From contig NZ_LLYY01000030.1 in the NCBI RefSeq assembly GCF_001484965.1, positions 1 through 56,275 on the forward strand: DNA of 56,275 nucleotides, given 5' to 3'. Of the stretch, positions 1-7,908 are shown in pieces (within the stretch, counting starts at the first letter, position 1; each line of letters begins with the position of its first letter). The DNA comes from Shouchella shacheensis (GTDB lineage: Bacteria; Bacillota; Bacilli; Bacillales; Bacillaceae_D). The notes beneath the pieces are model-generated. The model searched no databases. It saw nothing but the letters and a program-made list of their open reading frames with translations, and was not told where the DNA came from. The position numbers and the translations under genes are program-made.

Positions 1-113
1 ATATTAGGATATACCTGTCTATTTCGGCCTGCGAAAGTTGAGTTAATAACAACAGATTTTAGTTGATGACAAAACAAATGTTTGATACACTAGCTAAAAG
101 GAGGCGCTTTCAT

Positions 114-769
114 ATGCCCGAAGTCAAATGTTTGCTCGCAATTGAAGAGATTGTTCAGCTTTATTTGGATGGCAAGAGCACTACGGAGATTGCACGACTG
201 GCTAATGTAACACCGAGAACCATCAACAAATATTTAGCTTTGAATAAGGTGGAACGCAGACCTCACGGAAACTGGAAGAGAAGATACGTTGTTTTAGCTT
301 TGCACAAAAGGAAAAAGAAATCTTAGTGCAGATACGTAAAGAGCTTGGTTCGACACACAGAATATTATGTAAACAAAAACCAACTGAACTGTACCTCTTG
401 AATATTCATAGCAGGGTTATGAAGGAAGACTTGATTACTCTTCACGGGATCACGCCGAATAAGTCAAAGACGCTTCAGTTTCCGCATGTGCCAGAGGAAC
501 ATCTGTCGCATTTTGTGCGTGGGTATTTTGATGGGGATGGGCATATTTACAAATCTGGTTATTTGGTTTGTTTCGTCGGCGGTTCTGAACCATTTATGCA
601 ATCGCTTTTGAATGTATTTAAGGATCAGGGATTAAACACAAGAATTGTTGTCACTGATACTTATTATCGAGTCTACGTTAGTGGAGTCAATTCTGTGAAA
701 GAGTTCGCGCAGTGGATATATAAAGATAAAAACTATTATCTAAAACGAAAATTTGACGCTTTTACGTAG
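114..769 (+). pseudogene. Broken LAGLIDADG homing endonuclease with N-terminal HTH
   Basis: Two reading frames together give parts of one protein. Frame 1 starts at ATG 114 behind a strong AAAAGGAGG site (96-104) and encodes a resolvase-like helix-turn-helix (TTEIARLANVTPRTINKYL), then stops at 324-326. The other frame is open from about 299 and continues to 769; it reads KEILVQIRKELGSTHRI, then the LAGLIDADG-type helix LSHFVRGYFDGDGHI (about 505-550) and a C-terminal saddle domain. Members of this family normally have a first LAGLIDADG motif (LGFxxADG) between the HTH and the KEIL segment; it is absent here, and the frames change at about 295-310. I infer a deletion with frameshift and no active enzyme, since a monomeric enzyme needs both motifs. 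The GTG at 326 could only start a truncated half. No host intron or intein is visible. Confidence 0.75.
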
Positions 770-998
770 TGGGGGAATGATAACTCCAATAAACACCTTT
801 ATTTCACACTTATTTTACACTTTTTAAAAACAGTAGACATAATACTAATTACAGGATTCAATAAAATTTTAACGAAATTTGTCTCATTAGTAAAGATTAC
901 TTTAGGTAGTGAGACAAGAGATTGGAAAACAAATAAGCCAACCATAAAAAATTCCCCAGCCAGTGTCACGGTTGGGAAAATGTTGTGTATAAAACTAT

Positions 999-1740
999 TC
1001 ATTCCTTAAATGATTTAAAAAAATGCTCTTCAGCTGCCGTCCGCGCTTCCACAGCTTTCCTCAAGTGTCGTAAAGCTACCAAGATGCTTCCGTTTATAGT
1101 TTATCGTGATATACGCAATATATCGCCCATGCTTTTTGACCTTTGATACGCCTTTTACACCGGTACTGTGTCCTTCACCCCCCTTTTTTTTGTGGCAACG
1201 GCAGGATCGCGTATGTCGCATGGACAAACCGTCGGTGGCTACGTTTTGGTTTGGTTCTGTGGTTATTCCCTTCTTTAAGCAGCCGCAGGACTTGGTTGCT
1301 CCAGTTCGAAGTGAGTGCATTCTGACGACTTTTTCATTGCCACAATCACACCGACATAAAAAGAAGCGCTCATATCCTTTTTGTTCAACTTCTCTTATCA
1401 CTACCATTCGACCATAACGTTCGTCGATGATCGTAATTCTTCTCGAATTATGAGGGTCATTTTGTACGATCGCCTGATCACCGTATAACCGACAAGGTCG
1501 ATTTCTTAGACAACCACAGGATCGGGTGTTACCAGAAGTTAAAGCGCTTACAATAATTTCCTTTGTATTCCCACATTCGCATTGGCATAGCCAAACATAA
1601 CTATTCTTATATTTTCCTGCTACACTTATCGCAGTGAGTATTCCAAACGTCTTGCCAGCGATGTCGAAAAAATTTGATTTGCTGGCCCTCTCATTTCGGA
1701 GACATCCACAACTCGCTGTTTGTCCACTACGGAGACTCAT
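999..1740 (-). pseudogene. AP2-domain / CxC-SCGC repeat protein, frameshifted
   Basis: The main frame (1030-1740) encodes about 2.5 copies of a phage-type module: a GxxFGxLxxI strand, WLCxCxCGN and a closing SCGC motif. The copies end at about residues 13, 76 and 154. An AP2-like DNA-binding domain follows (GVKGVSKVKKHGRYIAYI...KRKHLGSF, about residues 193-222). The frame then ends abruptly after TLEESCGSADGS. Dropping one base of the AAA run at 1056-1058 (minus-strand sense) restores the usual AP2 tail, EEAVEARTAAEEHFFKSFKE, ending at 999-1001. The N-terminus is also short: the first module has only its SLRSGQTASCGC end. Such proteins are usually carried by phages and often resemble homing endonucleases. 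Here both ends look damaged, so it is called a pseudogene. It sits next to another ruined endonuclease gene. Confidence 0.7.
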
Positions 1741-1847
1741 AATCCTTACAATATTCAGTATAATAAAATTATAGCGTATATCTAAGAAAAGTAGTAGCTG
1801 TTCTCCTTTAAACCCTAAAAAAGTTTACCCTCTAAATTATTCCTGTT

Positions 1848-2405
1848 TCACATGACCTCATCAAAAATCGTAGAAGCATCAATGACAAATCCTTCAACAA
1901 GCGATGAATAAACGTTTTCACTGGTAGTAGCCGCAATTTGTTCGTATGTTTTTTCATCGTTTTGATTGATTGGATTGACAATCCAGTATTCCTTCACCCC
2001 GTATCGTTCATAAAGGTTTAACTTACGAACGAGGTCATTGCTTTGATTAGATAGGCTCACAATTTCAACAATGAGCAACGGCACCCCGTGATAATGCGTT
2101 TTTTTGAATTTTTCTTTCTCACAAACCACACTAATATCAGGAATAATGACATGCACGTCTTGTTCCTCATCGTCGCTTAAATGAATATCATACGGTGCGG
2201 CAATTACGTGGCAGTCGTCTGACGAGCGCAAGTGTTGATACAAATCAGCAGACAACTTCATGGAGATGAGTTGATGTTCCGTACTTGGCGAAGGAGCCAT
2301 ATTAATAATTTTCCCATCAATGTATTCCAATCGTTTGTTTGGATAGTTGCTTCGTAATGCCAGGAATTCTTTCCAAGAGTCTTGTCGACCTTCTGGGATA
2401 CTCAT
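1848..2405 (-). CDS. Uma2 family (DUF820) putative PD-(D/E)XK nuclease
   Basis: The 185-residue product matches the Uma2/DUF820 family, which has a restriction-endonuclease fold. Visible hallmarks are the N-terminal RLEYIDGKIINMAPSPSTEHQ segment, the central PDISVVC strand (about residues 109-115), LLIVEIVSLSNQS (about 129-141) supplying the acidic residue, and the KLNLYERYGVKEYWIVNP helix-strand that carries the conserved lysine. Length is normal. The ATG at 2405 has a GGGGAGGCG-type site upstream. These genes are abundant in cyanobacteria and scattered in Firmicutes; the cellular role is not known and many copies travel with mobile DNA. The neighbour on the 5' side is unrelated, so it appears to be a single-gene unit. 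Confidence 0.85.
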   Translation of the reverse strand: MSIPEGRQDSWKEFLALRSNYPNKRLEYIDGKIINMAPSPSTEHQLISMKLSADLYQHLRSSDDCHVIAAPYDIHLSDDEEQDVHVIIPDISVVCEKEKFKKTHYHGVPLLIVEIVSLSNQSNDLVRKLNLYERYGVKEYWIVNPINQNDEKTYEQIAATTSENVYSSLVEGFVIDASTIFDEVM

Positions 2406-2510
2406 ATCCTTACGCCTCCCCGTCTCATTGCAAACTGTACATGGTTATTATACCATGACAAACCCCACCCTCCTAAAAAAATTAACCCCTCACCAAATTA
2501 GATGAAGAGT

Positions 2511-3377
2511 TCAATGATCATGAACCGATTTAAAGCTTGAGCCTTTCGATTCATGCGTATCCATAATTGTAAAAAAGGCGTTGCGGTCGACTTCATAAAT
2601 AATGTTCTTAAGCGGCATCACTTCCAGTCTAGTAACGACCACGTAAAGCACATCCTTCTGATCGCCACGATACCCACCTTCTGCCTTCAATCTCGTTACC
2701 CCGCGCCCTAGTTTCGAAGTAATTGCTTTTGTCATCTCTTCGTAGGAACCGGATACCACCATGACAGCTTTGGTTCCGTCCATTCCTTCCACCACCGCAT
2801 CAATCGTCTTGGCAGCGACATAATACGTTAAGACCGAGTACATCGCTTTATCAATTCCGTAGACAAAGGACGCCCAAGCAAAGACAAAGATATTAAAAAC
2901 GAGCACACACTCCCCCACTGTAAATGGCAGCTTCTTCATTAGCAGCAAGCCCATTATTTCTGTCCCATCCAAAGCGCCGCCGTAGCGGATGACAATGCCC
3001 ACGCCAACACCAAGCATCAATCCACCGAAAATGGTCGCAAGCAACGAAATGTGCGTCAGTGCTTCCAATTCTACTTGATGCAAGACCGCTTCTGCTAGCG
3101 CAAGTGCCACGATCCCTGTCAGAGAAAAGAATAAGAATCGTTTGCCTATGTATTTGAACCCGAAAAACAAGAACGGTATATTCAGTATGAAGACAAGGAT
3201 TCCAAAATTCAGGTTGGTGAGTGAGTTTAAGATTAGTGAAATGCCAATGATTCCACCGTCAATGATATTATTAGGCAACAAAAAAAGCTCGATCGAAGCC
3301 GCAGCAATGACTGCTCCTACAATGACCAATACATAGCGATAGATAAGCGAAAAGGTTGTTCTTCTGGAATGACTCAT
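2511..3377 (-). CDS. YitT family membrane protein (DUF2179)
   Basis: The 288-residue protein belongs to the YitT/YpjC/YqfU group found in several copies in most Bacillaceae. The first about 190 residues form five or six hydrophobic helices, including GGIIGISLILNSLTNLNFG (about residues 41-59) and GGLMLGVGVGIVIRYGGALDGTEIMG (about 118-143), both glycine-rich signatures of the family. The last 90 residues are the soluble DUF2179 domain (KAVMVVSGSYEEMTKAI...RGVTRLKAEGGYRGDQKDVLYVVV), which is ferredoxin-like and could sense a ligand. Substrate and function are unknown. The gene is monocistronic and divergent from motA. The start at 3377 lies behind a GGGAGGAGAAGG purine stretch. Confidence 0.88.
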   Translation of the reverse strand: MSHSRRTTFSLIYRYVLVIVGAVIAAASIELFLLPNNIIDGGIIGISLILNSLTNLNFGILVFILNIPFLFFGFKYIGKRFLFFSLTGIVALALAEAVLHQVELEALTHISLLATIFGGLMLGVGVGIVIRYGGALDGTEIMGLLLMKKLPFTVGECVLVFNIFVFAWASFVYGIDKAMYSVLTYYVAAKTIDAVVEGMDGTKAVMVVSGSYEEMTKAITSKLGRGVTRLKAEGGYRGDQKDVLYVVVTRLEVMPLKNIIYEVDRNAFFTIMDTHESKGSSFKSVHDH

Positions 3378-3639
3378 TTCCTTCTCCTCCCTCTTTACTT
3401 CCTTGCATCTTCATTAGTCTGTCCAACAGCAACGAAACTATGCACCTTTATCCTAAAGACAAGAAGTCTGCTTTACCCTTGCCCTTCTGAACCTCTTCAA
3501 CAGAAACCTACCTCAGGTCAACAGGTAGCTCTGGAATTCAGTTTGCGCTTGTTTCTCGAAATCTCTACCTTTCGTCCTAGTTATTGGAAGTACAAAGGAA
3601 CGTTCCTCCAACTAATCGAAGAATTTCTCGCTTTTTGCT

Positions 3640-3668
3640 TGAAAACTACCTGAAATGATCCGAACTAT
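3640..3668 (+). promoter_or_regulatory. Candidate sigma-D-type promoter of motAB
   Basis: Flagellar stator genes of Bacillus are usually read by sigma-D (about TAAA, 15 bases, GCCGATAT). About 50 bases before motA the sequence has TGAAAA (3640-3645), a 14-base gap and CCGAACTAT (3660-3668). The match is partial. The rest of the 3378-3714 gap shows no gene; only a short CTACCT/AGGTAG hairpin near 3508-3529. Confidence 0.35.
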
Positions 3669-3714
3669 AGAGTAAGGACACTACTTTGCTTCGCATGGAA
3701 AAGGAGTTACTCAT

Positions 3715-4512
3715 ATGGATAAGACATCATTTATCGGTATCATACTAGGAGTTTCAACCGTCGTTTTTGGGATTTTTCTTAAGGGATCAAGCATAGAGGT
3801 TCTCCTCAATCCCGCAGCCATTCTCATTATCGTTGGGGGGACGATCGCCTCGCTACTCATCGCTTTTCCCTTTAAGGATATAAAACAAATTCCAAAGCTC
3901 TTTAAAATCCTCCTTTCGGAAAAAAAAGAGCCTTCTTTTGAAGAAATTCTCGAAAGCTTTGTTGACTATGCGTCCATCTCAAGACGAGAGGGGATGCTTG
4001 CGCTTGAAGGAAAAATTGATGAGATCGAAGACCCCTTTTTTCGGCAAGCCGTGCGAATGATGATCGATGGGCAAGAACCTGAATTCATTCGCCACACACT
4101 GTATGAACGAATTGATGCCATGCAGGATCGTCATGCGACAGGAGCCTCCATTTTCACTCAAGCAGGTACGTATTCGCCCAGTCTCGGGGTTCTTGGTGCG
4201 GTGCTTGGTCTGATTGCCGCACTCGGAAATTTGGATGACGTTGCTGCTCTTGGGGAATCCATTGCCGCTGCTTTTGTGGCGACACTTCTTGGGATTTTCT
4301 TTGGGTACGTGCTTTGGCATCCGTTTGCCAACAAGCTGCGACGCAAATCCAAAGTGGAGGTGCTCCGAAATCACATCATTATCGAAGGGACGATTTCCAT
4401 TATTAATGGAAGTTCCCCTCGCGCGGTGGAAGAACACTTATCCGTCTATATGGAGGAGAAAAAACAAAAAGAATTCGTAGAAAGGGCGGATACTGCGCAT
4501 GCCACGCAATGA
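3715..4512 (+). CDS. motA: Flagellar motor stator protein MotA
   Basis: The product (265 residues, usual length) is the four-helix stator subunit that with MotB forms an ion channel and drives the flagellar rotor. Helices lie at about residues 5-22, 32-52, 148-168 and 178-200. The GVLGAVLGLI segment with the preceding SPSLG proline is the conserved channel motif before TM3. The long cytoplasmic loop between TM2 and TM3 contains the charged rotor-contact region (RREGMLALEGKIDEIEDPFFR). The start has AAAAGGAG eleven bases upstream. motB begins inside the last codons of motA (14-base overlap), so the two are translationally coupled. Only this MotAB pair is in the window; MotP/MotS paralogues are not seen. 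Confidence 0.95.
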   Translation: MDKTSFIGIILGVSTVVFGIFLKGSSIEVLLNPAAILIIVGGTIASLLIAFPFKDIKQIPKLFKILLSEKKEPSFEEILESFVDYASISRREGMLALEGKIDEIEDPFFRQAVRMMIDGQEPEFIRHTLYERIDAMQDRHATGASIFTQAGTYSPSLGVLGAVLGLIAALGNLDDVAALGESIAAAFVATLLGIFFGYVLWHPFANKLRRKSKVEVLRNHIIIEGTISIINGSSPRAVEEHLSVYMEEKKQKEFVERADTAHATQ

Positions 4513-5269
4513 TCAAACGAGGCGGAAAGGCACCGAGGAGCCCCATGTCGACGAGTCGTGGTTATTGCCCTATGCTGATATGCTGACCCTTCTCGTTGCT
4601 CTTTTCATCGTCCTCTTTGCCATAGGCCAGGTCGATCAAGCCAAGTACGATGAACTTCGCGTCGTGCTTTCAGAGACACTCGGTGGACAGGGAATCCTCG
4701 ACAACCAAAATACGTTGACATATGAAGAGCAGCCCACACATACGGATGGAAGTATAGAGGCAGAAGATGACTCTCCGAAACAGATAGACCTTAGAGAGCT
4801 TCAACATCAGCTGGATGGGTATATTGAAGAGCGACAGCTAGCCGACCGGTTACAGACCGAGCTCGGGGCTTCGGGTCTACTCGTCACCATTAATGACGGA
4901 ATTCTTTTTTCTCCAGGCAGTGCGGCACTCAAACCAAATGCGGAGGATTTAATTCTAGAGCTTTCTGACATGCTTTCCACCAACCCTCCCCGCCATATGC
5001 AAATTTCTGGTCATACGGATGACGTTCCAATTGCGGGAGCTCCGTTCGATTCAAACTGGGAGTTAAGCATTGAACGCGCATGGAGCGTGTTGGAGATTTT
5101 CTTAAGTAAAGGTGTTTTGACACCCGAGCAGTTGAGCTACGCAGGGTACGGAGAATATCAGCCTATTGCAAGCAATGAAACCGTTGAGGGGCGTCAGCAG
5201 AACCGGCGCGTCGAGGTTCTCGTTCTTCCTCTTGAGAGAGAAGCGGATCAACTAGCGGGCTTAAGATGA
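4499..5269 (+). CDS. motB: Flagellar motor stator protein MotB
   Basis: This 256-residue protein anchors the stator to peptidoglycan and carries the ion-binding aspartate. A short basic N-terminus leads to one transmembrane helix with the ion-binding Asp27 (PYADMLTLLVALFIVLF). A plug/linker follows (about 45-110), then an OmpA-like domain (about 120-250) with SGHTDDVPI and NRRVEVLV peptidoglycan motifs. Val38, Ala41, Gly43, Gln44 and Gln47 fit, with an offset of one, the positions I recall as ion-selectivity determinants in the dual H+/Na+ motor of Bacillus clausii. Dual coupling is therefore inferred, not shown. The gene overlaps motA and ends just before a strong terminator. Confidence 0.95.
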   Translation: MPRNDQTRRKGTEEPHVDESWLLPYADMLTLLVALFIVLFAIGQVDQAKYDELRVVLSETLGGQGILDNQNTLTYEEQPTHTDGSIEAEDDSPKQIDLRELQHQLDGYIEERQLADRLQTELGASGLLVTINDGILFSPGSAALKPNAEDLILELSDMLSTNPPRHMQISGHTDDVPIAGAPFDSNWELSIERAWSVLEIFLSKGVLTPEQLSYAGYGEYQPIASNETVEGRQQNRRVEVLVLPLEREADQLAGLR

Positions 5270-5271
5270 TA

Positions 5272-5301
5272 CAAAAAACCGGCCGTTGTGCCGGTTTTTT
5301 G
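5272..5301 (+). terminator. Terminator of motAB
   Basis: Stem AAAAAACCGGC / GCCGGTTTTTT with a short loop, directly after the motB stop. It would also work on the other strand. Confidence 0.9.
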
Positions 5302-5336
5302 TCTAGCTGCGGCGGGTATCAATACGCCTCCACTTT
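5301..5336 (-). repeat. Decayed copy of interspersed hairpin repeat (R1)
   Basis: On the minus strand this reads AAAGTGGAGGCG, a few bases, then TACCCGCCGCAGCTAGAC. These are the two ends of the repeat seen whole at 6628-6751, with the centre lost. Its AGCTAGAC end runs straight into the motAB terminator. Confidence 0.6.
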
Positions 5337-5430
5337 ACTGCACTAATTTGACAGGCGTCCGCCCCAGTTCTACAATTAAGCTTGAAGCATATCGCGAACG
5401 CAAACAATACCCTTGTGGAAAGGAGGCGAA

Positions 5431-6540
5431 ATGGTGACTCGACACTTTGCCTGGATGGTGCTGCGCATGGCCATTATTGTCGCAATTATTGCCGCTAGTG
5501 TTTGGCTTTTTGCGCGTATTTTCTCACTTACATATCCCTTTTGGCTAGCCGCCTTATTTGCCTGGATGCTTCAACCAGTCGTTCGCTTCCTCCAACATCG
5601 ACTACGCTTTAACTCTGGGTTTGCTAGTTTGTTTGGACTGCTTGGCGGCATTCTTGTGATTAGCGGCATTGTCACCGGCCTTGTCTTCCTCGTCTATTAC
5701 AGCTTGCGCGAATTTTTTGAGCAAGCGCCGCAATGGATTGAAGAAGGCACTGCACGTATCCAAATTTTCTTTAACAACACCATTTTGCCTCACTGGCAAC
5801 AAGTTCTTGGACTTTTTGACAACCTCGACACTGAGCAGCATGACCTTTTTGCTCAGCTCGGTTCACGTGTGGCCGACGGATTGGGGAACTTCGGACAAAC
5901 CGCTTTTGATTGGGTAATCGGTGTACCAAGCTTTCTCGTCGCCTTTTTCTTTATTATCTTGAGCATTTACTTTATGGGCAAGAGCTGGTCCTTTTATGAA
6001 GATGTCTATGAGCGAAACGTGCCAGGGAGTTTACGAAGAAAAGCGCGTGAGTTTATTCATGCTCTTCAATTTCGTTTCCTTGGCTTTGTAAGGGCTCAGC
6101 TGATTTTAATGTTGGTAACAGCGGTTATTGTCTTCATTGGTCTTCTTATCCTTGGCATCGAACATGCCTGGATGTTAGCGATTGTCGTTGGCATCGCCGA
6201 ACTTCTCCCTTACCTTGGCACCGGCACGATTCTTATTCCCTGGTTCATCTACTTGTTCATCACTGGCGACATCTCTGGCGGGCTTGGCATTGCTATTCTT
6301 TATGCGATTATCCTCATCGTACGTCAATTGCTGGAACCTAAAATTCTCTCCAGCAATATGAATTTAAATCCAGTCGCCGTACTGATTTCGCTTTTTGCTG
6401 GTCTGCAAGCTTTCGGGGCCGTTGGCTTGTTCATTGGCCCCCTTCTCCTCGTTCTGATCGTCATCTTGGGTGATATTGGCTTTTTCAAGACTATCTTCAG
6501 CTTTATCAAAGAAGGCTTTCAGGATGAGCGACCTACGTGA
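5431..6540 (+). CDS. AI-2E family (YtvI-like) transporter
   Basis: The protein (about 369 residues) is an eight-helix permease of the AI-2E/PerM family. The sequence shows two N-terminal hydrophobic hairpins, a soluble stretch (about 100-150, rich in Gln, Asp and Trp), and the signature LPYLGTGTILIPWFIYLF and QLLEPKILSSNMNLNPVAVL motifs near residues 260 and 300. It most resembles the YtvI-type proteins of Bacillus, one of which is linked to sporulation; related members are Na+(Li+)/H+ antiporters. The substrate here is unknown. A TTG at 5413 would lie upstream of the AAAGGAGG site, so the start is ATG 5431 (or GTG 5434). Two repeat copies and a terminator follow. Confidence 0.85.
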   Translation: MVTRHFAWMVLRMAIIVAIIAASVWLFARIFSLTYPFWLAALFAWMLQPVVRFLQHRLRFNSGFASLFGLLGGILVISGIVTGLVFLVYYSLREFFEQAPQWIEEGTARIQIFFNNTILPHWQQVLGLFDNLDTEQHDLFAQLGSRVADGLGNFGQTAFDWVIGVPSFLVAFFFIILSIYFMGKSWSFYEDVYERNVPGSLRRKAREFIHALQFRFLGFVRAQLILMLVTAVIVFIGLLILGIEHAWMLAIVVGIAELLPYLGTGTILIPWFIYLFITGDISGGLGIAILYAIILIVRQLLEPKILSSNMNLNPVAVLISLFAGLQAFGAVGLFIGPLLLVLIVILGDIGFFKTIFSFIKEGFQDERPT

Positions 6541-6541
6541 A

Positions 6542-6627
6542 CCGAAAAGCGCAGGCGGGTCGAACAGAAGCGCGAATGTTGGAAGGACAAAAAATCTCGA
6601 AGCTCCTACCCGCCGGAGCTAGACAAA
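6542..6627 (+). repeat. Short copy of interspersed hairpin repeat (R2)
   Basis: It begins CCGAAAAGCGCAGGCGGGT and ends CTACCCGCCGGAGCTAGACAAA like the full copies, but the central arm pair (CCTGACA/TGTCAGG) is deleted. It is directly followed by the full copy R3 as a head-to-tail tandem. Confidence 0.75.
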
Positions 6628-6751
6628 CCGAAAAGCAGAGGCGGGTTGGTCAGGAGCGAGAATTTTGGAGGCCTGACAAAAGAAATCCCGAATTTGGATT
6701 TCGTTGTCAGGACGAAAAACTCGAAGCTCCTACCCGCCAGAGCTAGACAAA
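6628..6751 (+). repeat. Full copy of interspersed hairpin repeat (R3)
   Basis: About 124 bases. The outer arms GGCGGGT (near 6640) and ACCCGCC (near 6732) are complementary. Nested inside are CCTGACA/TGTCAGG and GAAATCC/GGATTTC. The element can fold into one long imperfect hairpin. Its AGCTAGACAAA end overlaps the A-run of the next terminator. Together R2 and R3 fill the 300-base gap between the permease and the YteA-like gene. No credible gene is seen in it. Confidence 0.8.
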
Positions 6752-6783
6752 AAATCGAGCCCGTTGGAGGACTCGATTTTTTT
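6751..6783 (+). terminator. Terminator after AI-2E family gene
   Basis: Stem AAATCGAG / CTCGATTT with a 12-base loop and a T-run. The symmetrical A- and T-runs make it usable from both sides; the converging gene at 6844 is on the minus strand. Confidence 0.85.
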
Positions 6784-6843
6784 CTGGCTATGGCCGCAGG
6801 ACGTGGCGGTTTGACTAGCCAGGACTTGGGAGACTCTGCTTTT

Positions 6844-7326
6844 CTATTTGGAATGCTCATCGGCGTCTTGCTCACGCTCTAACTCTCTTGTCGTAACCGT
6901 CTCTTTTTCAAGTCCTGCATGATTGAGACCCACAGCCGAATCTCTTGTCTCATTGTTTGGGTTACGTTCATCGACTTTTTGCTGAGCTTCGGCTGTTCGT
7001 TTGGCATACGGAAGGGCTTCTAGTCGCTCAAAGGAAATGGCTTCCCCTGTGTCTACACAGGTGCCATACGCTCCGTCTTTCATGCGCTGCAAGGCCTCCT
7101 CAATTTCTTGAAGCCGCTCCTCGTCTGCCGCGTCAATCGTTTGTTCCTTCACACGATCCTCGTACTGAGAAGCGGTTTCTGCGATGTGGCTGTCGGTGCC
7201 CCTAGCGATATCCCCTCGCGACTCGCTTAATTCCCCAGAGACATTGGAGGTTTTATCTTCAAGCTCTCTTTTCATTGTTGTCAGTTCTTCTTTTAATTGG
7301 TTCAACTGGCTTTGCGTTAATGCCAT
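6844..7326 (-). CDS. YteA-like TraR/DksA-family protein
   Basis: The 160-residue protein has a long N-terminal charged coiled coil (LNQLKEELTTMKRELEDKT...) and a C-terminal TraR/DksA domain, YGTCVDTGEAISFERLEALPYAKRTAEAQ (about residues 87-115). As in Bacillus YteA, only the first cysteine of the usual C4 zinc finger remains, so zinc binding is doubtful. DksA-type proteins act in the RNA polymerase secondary channel; whether this reduced form does so is not known. The tail (NNETRDSAVGLNHAGLEKETVTTRELEREQDADEHSK) is acidic. The start at 7326 has a GAAGGAGGGG site. It stands alone, convergent with the AI-2E family gene. Confidence 0.8.
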   Translation of the reverse strand: MALTQSQLNQLKEELTTMKRELEDKTSNVSGELSESRGDIARGTDSHIAETASQYEDRVKEQTIDAADEERLQEIEEALQRMKDGAYGTCVDTGEAISFERLEALPYAKRTAEAQQKVDERNPNNETRDSAVGLNHAGLEKETVTTRELEREQDADEHSK

Positions 7327-7412
7327 GCTACCCCTCCTTCGTTCCTATACTCTATCGTTCCCGATTTCTCTCCTTAACAAACGCCCAAAAGATTGCTCCC
7401 CCCTGAATACAG

Positions 7413-7443
7413 AAAAGAACAGAGCCTGCTCGCTCTGTTCTTT
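7413..7443 (-). terminator. Terminator of SulP-universal stress protein unit
   Basis: Stem AAAGAACAGAG / CTCTGTTCTTT just past the end of the universal stress protein gene. Confidence 0.85.
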
Positions 7444-7458
7444 AAGGAGTTAACTATC

Positions 7459-7881
7459 TTATTTTACGATAAGCAGAGGGATGTCCACGTATTTTGCAAG
7501 TTTGTGGCTCACACTTCCGAGAATGAGGGTCTGCAGTTCGTTCCGACCACGACTTCCAACGACCACACAGTCATATGAATGCGCCTTTAAGTGCTTTAAA
7601 ATGGCTTTTGCTGGTTCACCATGTAGAAAGATGGAATCTGCTTGAACGCCTTTCGTAGTTAAAAACTCGCTGTTGTCTGCAAGCATTTCCTTTCTTTTGA
7701 GATCAGCCACACCCACATCTCCGTACTTTAGGATGTCCCCTTTGGATGTCTCTCCGTCGATACAATACACAAGATCGATATGCACTTGGTGTCGATAAGG
7801 ACCGACCATTTCGACCGCTTTTTCTAAGGCGCGCTTGGCGTGCTCGGAACCATCTGTTGCTAGTAAGATCTTTTGAAACAT
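7459..7881 (-). CDS. Universal stress protein (UspA family)
   Basis: A 140-residue single-domain UspA protein: starts FQKILLATDGSEHAKRALEKA (first strand and helix) and ends with the nucleotide-binding loop VVVGSRGRNELQTLILGSVSHKL (GxxGxn-x9-S type, about residues 106-128). This ATP-binding motif is intact. The AAAGGAGG site precedes ATG 7881. It lies 27 bases behind the SulP gene on the same strand. SulP-UspA pairs are common in bacteria, where the Usp domain may modulate the transporter; here that is inferred only from position. Confidence 0.92.
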   Translation of the reverse strand: MFQKILLATDGSEHAKRALEKAVEMVGPYRHQVHIDLVYCIDGETSKGDILKYGDVGVADLKRKEMLADNSEFLTTKGVQADSIFLHGEPAKAILKHLKAHSYDCVVVGSRGRNELQTLILGSVSHKLAKYVDIPLLIVK

Positions 7882-7908
7882 GGGTCGTTCCTCCTTTCAG
7901 AGTCGTTT

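Noticed and set aside
799-1002. 67-codon minus-strand frame
   Set aside because: No ribosome site or family; it overlaps the restored tail of the AP2-type pseudogene and reads as chance hydrophobic sequence.
3369-3653. 94-codon frame upstream of motA
   Set aside because: No ribosome site, low complexity, inside a promoter region.
6537-6882. Several short frames between the AI-2E family and YteA-like genes
   Set aside because: They are translations of the hairpin repeat; related peptides appear at 48236-48421 only because the repeat recurs.
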